Shown here: positions 49,239 through 61,451 of the stretch, in pieces
How the letters are laid out: each line of letters opens with the position of its first letter
Position numbering within the stretch: the first letter of the stretch is position 1
From: Thuidium tamariscinum
Lineage: Eukaryota > Streptophyta > Bryopsida > Hypnales > Thuidiaceae
DNA: 64,000 nucleotides
Assembly: GCA_947034885.2 (NCBI GenBank)
Contig: OX344753.2
Coordinates: 14,074,001 to 14,138,000, forward strand
Direction of reading: 5' to 3'
Position numbers and translations under genes: made by a program
Notes under the pieces: generated by a model
What the model was told of the DNA's origin: nothing
The model's database searches: none
The model's input: only the letters and a program-made list of their open reading frames with translations

Positions 49239-49370
49239 GTGGTCCTTGCAGAACACTGGGAAGGAACTATGCTTGGGAAGGACTTATCAGCGAACTCAAA
49301 AGGATTGGGGATGGCTGAAGAGTATGACATCAATATGGCTGAGGGTTCACTATTGGGGTTCCCTATTTAA
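49239..49370 (+). other. Coding-like fragment of about 43 codons
   Basis: The frame reads AEHWEGTMLGKDLSANSKGL, then GMAEEYDINMAEGSLLGFPI and a TAA at 49368. It begins just after a plausible acceptor (TCCTTGCAG, ending 49249) and its composition looks like real protein. I cannot name the family and found no upstream exon. It may be a last exon of a gene or gene fragment within the balanced-GC island. Confidence 0.25.
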
Positions 49371-50450
49371 GCATGAAAAATGGACCCTTGCCTTATTGAT
49401 AAACAGTGTTAAGTTGGGGTGTTGGGGTTAAATTTTGAGTTCAGCCCTCGTTCCTTTCCCCCATCAGTTACTTCGTTGCAGAGGATGTTTTAGTTAGGGT
49501 TTACTCTATTGTACTCTATTATGGCTGTCTTTTGAGTGGATATATAGTGTGAAACTGTGAATTTCCAATTAATCTTCAAAGTAATTGTATTGGTTGTACA
49601 CATGGTGTCTTGTGATAGGACATTAGATTTATTTAAGAACCCCCCAGCTATGGAAAGTTGTAGTAAAAGCTTTTACATCAGATGGCACATGTTGCACCAA
49701 AAGAGGCTGTACATCATAGTTTCGATTAAGAAAAGAAGTTTTACATGAGAGTTTTAGATCTCGTAGTAAGGTCAGGGAAGAAGTGTACCAAAAAAAGAAC
49801 TCAAAATTGTGAAGCAAGAGTATCGAAAGCCAAAGCATCTACCTCAAACCATGAATGTAAAAATCATTAAACCCTTAGACTTCAAATCATGTGGCCACAT
49901 TTGAACTTCATCCGCATCAGCCACGAACACCTGCATAGTGCCACAGAAATCAAAATATGCAACATAGCCGAAGAAATGTAAGCGGAGGACACCACGCTCT
50001 CACCTGGCAGCACGACGCTCTATTGAGAATGCAATCCAAACTAAAGGAAATGAGGCTCTGTGAAGAGAGACGTGATCAAACGACAGAAGAACAACCAATA
50101 CGGAAAAACGAAAAGAAAGTTATGGGAATGCCGCTTTAGAGTGTACTACGGTTTGGAGGACAAGTTATTTCTTGCAATGCTGGGGGTGCTCTTCTCAGTA
50201 CTTACTACAAGAATGAAAAATTTGGTGGTAACTTACAATGAAGTTGTAATGTGGTTCCACGCATGGCTCCGTTGTCATGACATCCTTAAATCCTCACACT
50301 TAATTATTATTCCATCTCCCGCCTTGCCCTGTCAGCTGACTCAGCTCTGTCTGTAAGCCTAACTTGCAGTGGGAGTGGATCTCATGTTGCAGGCGGTAAC
50401 AAATTTTGAAAGACTTACATTAAGTTATTAGCAGCCCTTTTTTTTTACTT
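49371..50450. other. Mixed-composition spacer
   Basis: No gene recognised; the first part could be a 3' UTR of the preceding coding-like fragment. Confidence 0.35.
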
Positions 50451-50690
50451 TTTGAGAAAGTGCCAACAAATTTGGTGAAGCATTGTATTTTTACATTCAT
50501 CCATCTTTTGGACTTAAAAACATTTTTTCATTATACCCATACACTTTTTCATCCAAATTTGGCAACTTCATCCATATTTTTAAGAAAACTAGAAAATTTC
50601 TGGCGAAAAAAGATTACCTTTATTTGGTGAAAAAAAGACATTTACTTGTAATGGTGCAATCTGGCCACACGGTGCCGAAAAAAAAGGGCT
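50451..50690 (+). repeat. Dispersed repeat, inverted copy at 52810-53062
   Basis: It opens ACTTTTTGAGAAAGTGCC and contains TTACATTCATCCATCTTTTG, CACTTTTTCATCCAAATTTG and GGTGCAATCTGGCC. A third copy, broken by two insertions, runs from about 26330 to 27935. Confidence 0.75.
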
Positions 50691-51187
50691 GGTTATTAGC
50701 CTCATTTTTTTAAGAATGCAACTACAGAATTAAGATAAGTTATTTAGAGAGACAAGCCGCCTTTGTTACGTTCGAGAATCACCTTCCACCTTCAAAAGAA
50801 CAGTGTCGCATTTAGTTCCAAGTTATGGGCCTATTGGCAGTAGTTGTATGTTCCCAAACTTAACCCCTTTAGGATGTTAATTGTGGCTAGGAATGACTTG
50901 CTGAACCCGTATTTCAGTCCTTGTATAAAAGATTTTTCTCCCACACAATCTTAATCTTATGAAAATCACAAAGCAAAGCATTGCATTCCCACATAATCTT
51001 TTGGAAAAAATTTCATTGAAAAAAAAGATTTTTGCTTTGCACAAATGGCCTTTGTACTTAGAAGTTGCAACTCTATCTACATTGTATGAGTAGTGTTAAC
51101 ATCCTTTACAAGTGGATGAAAAAAATTATGTTTGATCTATATCTATGTAACATTATATGATTGATATAGTATTTTGTTTCATGTCTA

Positions 51188-52688
51188 AGGTAGAAGCACC
51201 AATTGTCAAACACACCCAATAGCCAGTGTTTAGGAATGTAATAATTCCAACCAAGAGATGGAGTGATATCCAAGTGAAGCTTAGAAATAATGCATTTATT
51301 TGGTTCTTTTCAAAGTTGGTCCAACTATTAAGGTAATGACGTGTGACGTTAAATCCTCCTTACGAAGGTGGGCCCAGCCCAGCTGGCTGTTGTCAAAATC
51401 ATGGGACCTGGCCGATCGCATAGCTGCACAGGACATGACTCCGCATAACATAGTTTGCGTCGGGTCGTCCTGCTGTAGGACATCAACTTTGTGTTTTTTT
51501 AAACTATGAACTAATTTACAAATCCCACATTGTTTGTCTTACCTCCCACCACCCCGTGTGTACATATAGAGCTGTCTTTGCAATGCAGAATACAAATCAC
51601 AAAACACAAAATACAAATTATAAATTGTAAAATAAAAAATTGCAAATTACAAAATAAAAAACACAAATCACAGAAAATTTGAAATAATTATTTTAAATTC
51701 TAAGACAACAATGACAAATTTCATTAAAATGACAACATTTCATTACTTTAATACTTTGAACACTTCAAAACATGCAATCTGAAATCTAAATTTGTCATAG
51801 ATTTTTGAAATCTATATATTCTAGATGTTTGAAATCTATACTTAATTAAGATGTGTTTAAACAACATAGTTTGAAATGTATACCTATTATAGATTATTTG
51901 ACATCTATAAGAGTCCTAGATGTTTGAAAATTAGTCTACACATTTCTTGGATGTTAGTTTTTATTTTTAGTTGCATGTTCTGAAGTGTATAAAGTGTCAA
52001 AGTAATGAAATGTTGTCATTTTAATGAAATTTGCCATTGTTGTCTTAGAATTTAAAATAATTATTTCAATTTTTCTGTGATTTGTGTTTTTTATTTTGTA
52101 ATTTGCAATTTTTTATTTTACAATTTATAATTTGTAATTTGTATTTTGTGATTTGTATTCTGCATTGCAAAGACAGCTCTACATGTACACACGGGGTGGT
52201 GGGAGGCAAGACAAACAATGTGGGATTTGTAAATTAGTTCATAGTTTAAAAAAAACCAAAGTTGATGTCCTACAGCAGGACGACCCGACGCAAACTATGT
52301 TATGCGGAGTCATGTCCTGTGCAGCTATGCGATCGGCCGGGTCCCATGATTCTGACAACAACCAGCTGGGTTGGGCCCACCTTCGTAAGGAGGATTTAAC
52401 GTCACGCGGTAATGACACATGTCCTAGAGTAGTGAGTGGAAGAAGGGAGCAGAAAGCACGTATGGAATGATTGGAATTTGAAAACTCTCAACTTCGGACA
52501 TTGGACAAATACACTTTTTGACTCCCAAAATTCATAGTACTTTCAATTTTGGAAATAAAATTGACTTAAAAATTTTCTATCTCCACATTCCCTATCTTCC
52601 AACATGGGAAAAATTTCCACCACCTTGTATTCCCCACAATTTGCTGCATAATTGCTTAATGGTGGACTACACTGAACTGTTTCTACCT
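51188..52688. mobile_element. Possible pogo-end MITE split by the foldback element
   Basis: AGGTAGAAGCACC after TA at 51186-51187 matches the pogo-family left end. The only opposed end is TGTTTCTACCT before TA at 52689-52690. Without the foldback element this would be about 425 bp. Only about 11 terminal bases pair, so the call is weak. Confidence 0.25.
51341..52407. mobile_element. Long-inverted-repeat foldback element, 1,067 bp, 9-bp duplication (Mutator-like)
   Basis: The arms 51341-51776 and 51973-52407 are inverted copies over about 435 bp, starting GTGTGACGTTAAATCC and GCGTGACGTTAAATCC, and leave a centre of only about 200 bp. A perfect 9-bp direct repeat GGTAATGAC flanks it (51332-51340, 52408-52416). 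Long inverted ends with a 9-bp duplication indicate a non-autonomous Mutator-like element. The outer 250 bp of each arm are GC-balanced; the inner arm consists of ACAAAT/AAATTG words. A frame at 52153-52470 is arm sequence, not a gene. Confidence 0.9.
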
Positions 52689-52809
52689 TACAACTTCTTG
52701 AGCTTATGGAGCCACTCCCTCACTTCTTTCAATTTAAACTGTGCATCTTACTTGAATCTTACTTGGTCTCAGGCTCCTACACGATCGAGATTTAGATCCC
52801 TTCCATCTG

Positions 52810-53062
52810 AAAATAATTTTTTCTGGCACCATGGGGCTAGATTGTACCATTTCAAAATAAATGTCTTTTATTCACCAAATAAAAGTAATCTTTTTTTGCC
52901 AGAAATTTTCTTTAAATTTGGATGAAGTTGCCAAATTTGGATGAAAAGTGTATGAATATGATGGAAAAGTGTTTCTATATAAGTCCAAAAGATGGATGAA
53001 TATAGAAATACAATGCTTCACCAAATCTGAAGTCATCGCCATCTTGGCACTTCCTCAAAAAG
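52810..53062 (-). repeat. Dispersed repeat, inverted relative to 50451-50690
   Basis: The reverse complement begins ACTTTTTGAGGAAGTGCCAA and continues GATGGCGATGACTTC. It therefore preserves the undisturbed sequence across the point where the 920-bp TTAA element sits in the copy at 26.3 kb. Confidence 0.75.
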
Positions 53063-53130
53063 TAAAAAGAAGGGTTGGTTGCAGTGGAGCTCCTAATATC
53101 AACATTCATCCACATATTTGATACAAAATA

Positions 53131-53208
53131 CTCCCTCTATCTCAAAATAAGTCTAGTGTTTCCTTTGAAAACTACAAACAAATTGACACTATTTTTAGAT
53201 AGAAGGAG
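53131..53208. mobile_element. Stowaway-like MITE, 78 bp
   Basis: Ends CTCCCTCTATCTCAAAATAA and, reverse-complemented on the right, CTCCTTCTATCTAAAAATAG, flanked by TA on both sides (53129-53130, 53209-53210). The CTCCCT start and TA target are the Stowaway signature (Tc1/mariner). It is very short and may be an internally deleted copy. Confidence 0.75.
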
Positions 53209-53639
53209 TAATACATTAACACATATTACATGTCCATAATTTTGTTTTCATTCACATTTTGACAATTTCATTCAAAATTTTACAAACCGATTGTCGATGA
53301 AAACCTTACTATACATCCAATAAGTGGACAAATGTTGCAATTTGGAGTACCACTATAACATTTTATATTGCCACTATGGTGCTTCTTCAAATATGAAAAA
53401 AAAAATGCTCCAATTGTTTCATTTGCCTTTTGACTCATGATTGAATGGATAGAGGGGAAGCTATTCTTCCAAATTGTTTTGTTGATCCTACGCAACAATC
53501 AAAAGTTGAATTTGACCAACTTGCAATGTTACAAGTGCAATAGGTAGATCATTACAAGATGGAGCAAGTATTCATTTCTATGGGCTTTGTGACAAGTCCA
53601 TTATATTTTGGTGCAAAATGATGAGAAATTGCCCAAAAA

Positions 53640-53830
53640 ACACATAGGTTTCATCACCAAAGAAGTGACATTTGGATATTGCATACAAAAATTATGAAGG
53701 TTTAATATTTTTTAGTCTAAGAGATTCTAAAATCAATTCTTCAACATATGTACATATTGATTTTAGAAATGAATTCATAGCAATGATGGTGGTTCTAGGC
53801 AAGGTGCAATTTTAAGGGTATATCTAGCTT
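53640..53830 (+). repeat. Dispersed repeat, copy of 28250-28430
   Basis: Shared order of blocks: ACATTTGGATA, ATACAAAA, TTCTTCAACATA, CATATTGATTTT and GGTGCAATTTT/GGTGTAATTTT. It follows the inverted repeat at 52810 in the same neighbourhood, as at 28 kb. Confidence 0.5.
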
Positions 53831-56319
53831 AGAGCAAATTCAAATTATGTTATGCTGTAATCTCTTATAAAACATTTGCAAAGGAAAAGGGCATCCATTG
53901 GTCAACCTACAATATTTTGTGCATTGAGTCACGACCCTATCACAAAATTCATCATGTTTCCATCTTGAAAACATATCATCCAATGTTCATGATGGAAACT
54001 TAGAGCACAATTGAATCTTTCTTGTGAGTTGTTATGCATACATTCCCTTATATCTTGCTATATCCTTATATATGGATTTGGCTAATAAGATGTATTAAAA
54101 AAAATTAAGTATTTTAGAATTACTACAATTATAGTAGAAAGATCCATTACTAATTGGTGTCCCATCAACAATCAATGGAGTACCTGTAAATCCAATCAAG
54201 GTTCGAATGGATTTCCATTTTCTCCTTGGAATGTGATTTTTGTAGTTTTCAGATTTAAACCAATAAATTCATGGAACATGAGTGAGCAAGAAAGTAGGAA
54301 TTGATGAGCAAAAAAGTAGTTCTTGAATGATCAAAATTGGATGACTCTAGGTGTTGGTCACTAGTCAAGTCCAACTTTTGTCTTTCAAAATTCATAGTAA
54401 TTTCAATTCAAGAGATAAAACTACTAATTTTTTTTGCAATTTCCATCATTTCTACCAATGCACCTCTAAAAATATTTTATATGCCTTGCACTATCCTAAA
54501 TCATGTCTAAGTGTGCTTATTTTATTAGTTATGGATTCCTCTACTATAGGTTATGATATTATGTAACACATAACAATTGAATTTGTAGCTCAATTTGTAG
54601 TGATTTTAGGATATTTAGAGTATATATTGGTTACATTGATTATAGCTTTATCAAAGAAACTATAAATGCTTAAAAATTTTGTGATTCATTTCAAATTAAG
54701 GTATGTTTTAATGTGATAGTACTCATTTTCAATACCTAATTGGATTGGCCTAATAGTTTAATTATTACTTGTTTTATTAGTATTTTGATAATGTGGTACT
54801 TCCTCTATCCCTAAATGATTTTCTTGTTTACCTTATTTCTCCTTTGTAGAGTGATTCTCCCATTGCACTCTGTAACATTGCAAATGATTCAAATTTAGAT
54901 TTCGATTCCTATTTGGGACAAGCATAACAATTCTAAGCATTGGTACTCCCTCCCTCAATGCAATCATCAATAAAAAAAAATGAAATGACAAATGGGTCAG
55001 TCAACATTATTAAATCTTATTTTTTGCATCTCTTTGAGTGTTACCTGATTGAAGGAAATGAAACTTTAGGAGGTGGAATAAAATTCTATTCCTAGATTTG
55101 GGCCCACACTAACTAACTACAAAATGACAACCTCACATTTAATAATTAAGTGCCTACTATTGTACGTGTAGGTCAATTTCAGTAGTTCATGCCAAAATAG
55201 TTTACCTTTTTGCAATACGATAGTTCACCACCATAGACAGGAATTTTTTTTGGCTCTTTATAAGGATATTCCTAATTTTGGATTGATTCTACATAAATGT
55301 GTTCCTTTTCTATTTTTTTCTCAAAAACATTTTTTCAGATTTTTAGAAACAGTTATGAATAATTTTCTAAATTTCGACATTTTCCAAATTCCCCTGAGTT
55401 ATTTAAGAAACTGACCTAAGTAGTGCTCCTTGAAAATTACCCCAAAATTCCACTTTTCAATATTTCAAAATTGCACTTTAAAAGGATTCTAAAATTAAAA
55501 TTTTATAGGATGCTAAGAGTGCACCAAAGGCAGTAAAAAAATTCAATAGTAAAGACTTTAATTTCATTTTCATTAGTTTAAATCTTAAATCTTATATATT
55601 TCCGAATTTCCAAATTGAGAATAAAAAACTTCCAAGCTATCAACGTTTGCAACTCTAAAAACTTAAAAAATACAAATTCACATATTTATTAACTATAATT
55701 TTTCAAAAGAAACATTTACAAATTATAAGTGAATATATCAAAATATTATGGTGGTTCAAAGCTATGGGGTTTGAAAAGACAAAGAATATACAAGACATTG
55801 ATGGCTATTTTATGGTTGTAATTTTCTTCCTTTACATAATGTAATCAGTGTCTAAGGGCTAATAAACTCTAAGGCCCTTTGAAAATTAGGCCTTTTAAAA
55901 ATTGGGACCTTGTATATATCAATATAGATACCAACTTTGTTTAAAAGGTCATCACTAAAATAACTATTAACATTGAATGTCTAAAGTATGACTCTTAGGT
56001 GTATCTATTTTAATAAAAATGTCATATTTATGTAACTTTTTTTATTCATCTTGAAGAAAACACTTAGAGACCCTATAGTATAATTAAATGAATTTTCTTT
56101 TGAATTTTTTGAAAATTAATGTGATTTTTTCTTTTTTTAGAACACTTTTTTCTAAAGGAATCCTACTTATGGCTACTTCTTTGACATTGGTGTTGCTTTA
56201 GACATGATTGGAGTTTTAAGGTCATTTTATATTTTATATTTTAAGTTTGTATCAGCATGCCTTGTATCATTCCTACAATCAACTTCAAAATAAAAGTAAT
56301 TTTTGAACTTTTGAATCCA
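53831..56319. other. AT-rich stretch containing one dispersed repeat
   Basis: 54305-54520 is the forward copy of the repeat at 41800-42015. The rest shows no recognised gene or element. Confidence 0.4.
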
Positions 56320-56500
56320 TAAAAACTTTGAAATTCAATCACTTCCCTACTACATGTTGGACTCTACAAAACCAAATCCATGCACCCCTCGTCACTGAGG
56401 CTTTTTGATAATATCAAGAATGCAACCAAAGAATGTACAATTTGAAAGAATTCAACGTAACAAAAAGAACAAATAAACCAAACAAATAAACCAACTAAAG
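56320..56500. repeat. Diverged copy of the 188-bp unit of 27427-27800
   Basis: Shared blocks in order: AAACTTTGAAATTCAATCAC, GTTGGA, CATGCACCCCTC, CTGAGG and AACAAATAAACCAAACAAAT. Confidence 0.55.
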
Positions 56501-59027
56501 GTATGGATTATTAAATATAAGCTTGAAATTTTTCACAAAACTTATGGATTATAGTAAAAGGTTAACTTCAAACTTAGTGTAAAGGAGGCAAAAGTTTTCA
56601 AATTTTTTAAATTTTTTAGCAAAAAATTATTGAAAAAACCATTGTTCAACAAAAATTGGTTATTAATCTTCAAAATTTTGAACAATCCAAGATGGTTCAA
56701 TCCATTTTTAGAACATCCATTTTTGAATCTAGGAATACAAAGAGTCACATGAACTTTGGCTATTCTCAATATAATCAAATTAGCTATAGCGTGGTATATT
56801 TAGATTTAGAAGAAGATTTACTATTGAATTTACAAACATTTCCAAAGCATAGGTGGTGTAGTATAGAATCGTTGGATGAAGGAACATTGGTCAATGAAGT
56901 TGAGGCATGTGTTTATGAGTGGACAAAGCTATAATTGTGCCATCCAATGTAAGCAAGGCTTGGCCCAACTTTTGGAATGGAAAAGAGGTGGTTGGAGACT
57001 TTTGGATGTATGTTGAAAAGTGATGCATGACAAGCTATTTCAAGAGCATCTAAATAGAAAACTATTGAAAATCTTCAAGATGAGATTAGACAACAATGAT
57101 GTTTGGAATTCTAATAGGTTCTTAGCCTAGACCATTCATGGACCTTTTCAAATTTCAATGGTCTTGTCCTATAGTAGATTAGACCTACAGTGACATTGCC
57201 TTTTCCAATTTTTAACTTTGTTTGGATTATTGGTGCAAATGAAACTATTTGCCAATACACATCTTGCACTTGGATTTGGGCAGTTTTAAAAAATAAATAA
57301 ATTCCTACTAGATTTTTTTGTATTCTTTGGCTCTACCATATTTCATATTGAATTTTGGTTGTATATTTGTGACAAATCTTCGATTTCTCTCAAAACTATT
57401 GAAAAACAGCAATGAATTGGTCACTATTGCAAGAGCATGTTTTCACTCATTTTGGGTTTTAAAAAATACAAGATTTGTTTCTATGCTTGTAGAACTTGGT
57501 TACCTTGAGAATGAGCATATGATGCCAATTTTCTAAAATTTTATGTGTCCAAAAGAGTTAGTCAAAGCACAATTTCAACTATACCAAAATATTGATTTCT
57601 TTAAAGCAATCATTTCTATATAATATTTTTGCAATTTAAGACTTGGATTGAAACCAAACTTTGTAGAGATGATGAATAGTTGTCTTTCTACAAGATTGCA
57701 TAGTTAATTTTGCCTTAAAATGACTCATCTTACTACAAGCTTTAATTCTTCGTAACTTAGAATATCAAGATCCAAAACACCTTGAAAATGGCTTTAAATT
57801 TTAAATGCTAATATGCTCTTTTTTATATCTATTTTTTTCATTTTACAACAAACATGCAAAGAATAATGCTAGTGATATTATTGATTCCTATTTCCAACTT
57901 AACTCTTATCATCAAAAAGACATTCAAAAATCCCATCTCTATAGTAAAGAGAATTTTTTTTATAAATACCATCTAGAGTACTATTGAGTATAATTGTGAG
58001 TGTTTGGCAACTTTTAATATTCAAACTTCAAATTAAAAAAAACATCCCCTTTCTTTTCTACAATATCGTGTTCCTTGTTTGAAACAATGTGGAGCCAATG
58101 GGTTCAATATGGTTGGTTTTGTATATCACAAAAAAATGAACCTTAGATAAACTTGGCCAAATTTGGAACAAACCCAAAATACACCCTTTCAATTGTTATT
58201 GCCATTGTGTCATTGTCATTATTATGGCAAGGTGCGACCAAACCAATGTTGTTTTATTAGATATCATTGAACCTTTACCTTGCCCACCTTCTACAACCTT
58301 TATGCACACCCAAAAAAATTGATCAATGTTTCTTTAAATTTGTGTTTGGAGTGCATTTTTATTGCAAAGCTCAACATTATTACCCTTTCATTACTTTATT
58401 TGAATACAAAGGTATTTCATTTTAAATGAGAGTTGTTTTATTTGCAATGGTTTCAATGTACAAGAAATATTAATTTGATGGATACAATATGTTTCAAAGA
58501 ATTTGGTTGTTAGTTATTGCATAGATTTTGTACGATGGATCTTGAGGCAATTGATTAATTGAGTATGTGAGTGCATATGGTAGTAGTATGTGTCAAACAA
58601 TTTGTGGAGAGGTAATGGAGTAAGCAAGGCAAAATTAATTTGTGCATTAGGTTGCAAAATACAATTCTCTAGAAGTGGTAGAAGATTATTTAGTAAGGGT
58701 TTTATTTGCAAGAAAATTTATTGTTCATGGGACAAATAGGGAATTAAAGGAGGATGATTAGGGTTGTTACTAGTTTTTCGGGATGGATTTGCATCTTTGG
58801 AAGACTATGATACACCTTAATTTGGGAATAAATTGAATGTTTGCCTATATAATAATTTTTGAAAAAAATAAAAAAATAAACCAAAGAATCAACTTTGTAG
58901 ATTTTCAATATCACTTTTTAGACACATTATTAAAGCTATTAAATAAAATTTAGGCATTGTGGATGACTAAATTTAGATTACAATTTTAATTAAAAGCACA
59001 AGCACAACAAAGAAAAACCAAGTCAAA
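56501..59027. other. AT-rich stretch upstream of the HVA22-like gene
   Basis: No known protein family is seen in the reading frames here. The last few hundred bases should include the promoter and 5' UTR of the HVA22-like gene. Confidence 0.4.
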
Positions 59028-61451
59028 ATGATTGGATCCTTCATAACTCGGGGAATCACGTAAGATATTCATGTTTTTAGTTCTTAGAATTATTTACAAA
59101 TGCCAATAACATCTCTTCAAAAGATGAATAATTTGTGCACATTGTTTTTAATAAAATGTTGAAGCAAATAGGGAAGCAATACTTAGTATTGAAAACCACA
59201 ATTGATGTTGGATTCTAATTTTAATTCAATTGTGGCTAAAAAACAATTAATAGTGAGAATAACAAAGCATCTTTGTAATGATGTTTCAATACTTTTGTAA
59301 ATACTTGTAAAATCTTGATTAAACTAACTCTAGAATTGTCAAATGTTGATCATGATTGTGGTGTTTTGGGCATTATTACAGTGTGGCCTTTGGATTTATT
59401 TACCCAGCTTATGAATGTTATAAGGTAGTAGAAAAGAAAAACCCAAATTTAGAGCACCTTCAGTTTTGGTGCCAATATTGGTAAGTGTTTGTTCATGCCA
59501 TGTATTATATATGCACAGTGTTGAACAATTTTGTTTGTCTTTTCTATTTTTGATAAAATTATGTACTTTCAATAATAGTTAGCCTCGGTTTAGGTTTATT
59601 TACCAAATTAGTTGGTGAGAAAGAGTAGTTGAAGGCTAATTCATCTAATTCACCAAGTTGCAAGTACTAGAAATGGAATTTCAAAAAGATATAAACATGT
59701 TTAAAAAATTAGGTTGAATGTATAAATAGTTCTTTCCTATCTTGCATGATAATAATCTAGTATTCCTTATTATAATCATCACTTTGATGGAATTGTCAAA
59801 AATTATGAAGAATTTGGTATTATATTAGTAATTGTATTATAAGAGAATTTCATATATGCTTATACTCAATGTTGATGTTTTATATTGTATTGCAGGATGA
59901 TAATTGCAGTGGTGATTGTTTTAGAAAAATTGGGAGATGTACTCATTTCTTGGTGTTTCTCAATTTTTTTTCATTTTTGTCTTTTCGTATCAAAATATTA
60001 TATTTATTGAATAAAGTAAATGAATACAAGATAGATACTAGTAAATCTAAATTGACTTGGATGTTTTGCAATCTTGATATTTGATAATTGTAACATGGTA
60101 AGTGGCTATCAAATGTAGGTAGTGACAATAACATTTTTTGGATTGAATTTCTAATTTGTGATTTTCTTGTTGTTTTCTAGGGTGCCTATGTATAATGAGG
60201 CAAAACTTGCCTTTATCATTTATCTTTGGTATCCCAAGACTATGGTAGGTCATATTTTACAATATATATATCCTTCACTAGATACAATTCTTTGGTTCAC
60301 ATCTAGATATAAAACAAAAAAATTTGGTACATAGATGGTTGATATTTTATGATTGTAAATGTTGAACATAGACATCTTACTTAGATGTGGAATGTTGTTT
60401 GTAGGGAACAACATATATATATGACTCCCTCTTAAGACCATTTATTGCCAAACATGAGTTAGAAATTGACCAAAACCTCAATGAGCTAAAGACTAGAGCT
60501 GGTGATGTAGCTCTTCTTTGGTGCCAAAGAGGATCCATGTATGTTCAAACTCGATTTTTTGAGTTACTTCAATTCCTTGCATTACAATCTGATCGAACTC
60601 AAAAAGTCTCTCTTTCTACTAAAGGCCCTCCCATTACTTCACCTCCACCTTTTACCCAAAGGCTTCTTCAAAATCATCTACAGGTGTGTTTATTACATGT
60701 TACTTCAATCTCTCAATTCTTAAACTCTTTTCATTTTGATAGAGTAGCCAATGAAAGATTTGATGTTGTTGCTTAAGCTAATTTAGTTTTATTACCTTTG
60801 ATATGATAAAGTGAATATACATAATATGTCAAGTCCTCTAAATCAAGTCCTTTGAATTCTTGCTTGATGTATAGACAATTCAAACACATAAGATTTGTTC
60901 AAATGCTAATTTGCTTGCTTACTTGGTTGGTGTAGAGTTTATTGTATATCTATATTTTATAAGGATTAAAAAATTAATAGTATTAGAAATCTTGAGTTGA
61001 ACTTATTATTCATGTGAATTAGAAGTGCATATCAATCATATACTATATTTTGGATACATGTACTATCAACTTGCATTTTTTAAGAAGAATCATGCAAGTA
61101 GTAGTTTTAAAGTCCCTAAAGGTTTTATTTATTTTTAGAATTGAAGGAAAATAAATCCAATAAAGTTGCTATAAATTTTGACAATGTTTATTTATGCAGA
61201 ATGGTTCATTCTATGCTATACAACCTCTACCTCATACTACAGGCGTAGGGATTAGCCTTGACCCTTCTTGTCTACAAGGTTATCAACTTGGTCAAGAGAC
61301 ACATCTTCCTCACAAGTCAAGGTTACACAATCTTTCAAATGGTGAAAAAGAGTCATGCTACAATGAAAGTCGGGTAGAGCAATTAGGTGTAAAGCAAAAA
61401 TTGCCTCCACAAGTTTTGAATACAAAATTTTTTACCGATAATCCTTGGTGA
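59028..61451 (+). CDS. HVA22: HVA22-like (TB2/DP1, REEP family) ER membrane protein, 6 exons, 260 residues
   Basis: Six exons join in frame with GT-AG introns: 59028-59059, 59382-59480, 59896-59952, 60181-60244, 60405-60683, 61200-61451 (783 nt). The start MIGSFITRGIT matches the usual HVA22 N-terminus. The TB2/DP1/HVA22 domain runs over about residues 12-95, with FIYPAYECYK, FWCQYW, MIIAVVIVLEKLGDVLISW and VPMYNEAKLAFIIYLWYPKT, then TYIYDSLLRPFIAKHE and LKTRAGDVALLW. The hydrophobic segments form the hairpins that sit in tubular ER membrane and shape it; plant members are linked to stress responses and autophagy. Residues 130-260 are a variable, Pro/Ser-rich tail, as in the long HVA22 forms. 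An alternative donor at 61440 (CTTG|GTGAGA) joined to 61555 would replace the stop and add about 21 residues. Exon GC is low, like the surrounding DNA, and no break is seen. Confidence 0.92.

Noticed and set aside
52153..52925. Plus-strand frames of 105 and 135 codons
   Set aside because: The first lies in the foldback arm and the second in a dispersed repeat; neither resembles a known protein.
54790..54970. TACTTCCTCTATCCC and GGTACTCCCTCC as ends of a second Stowaway element
   Set aside because: The two are in the same orientation, not inverted, so they do not form element ends.
59155..59200. ATG at 59155 as the start of the HVA22-like gene
   Set aside because: The ATG at 59028 gives MIGSFITRGIT, a correct donor and phase, and matches the family N-terminus; the later ATG does not.
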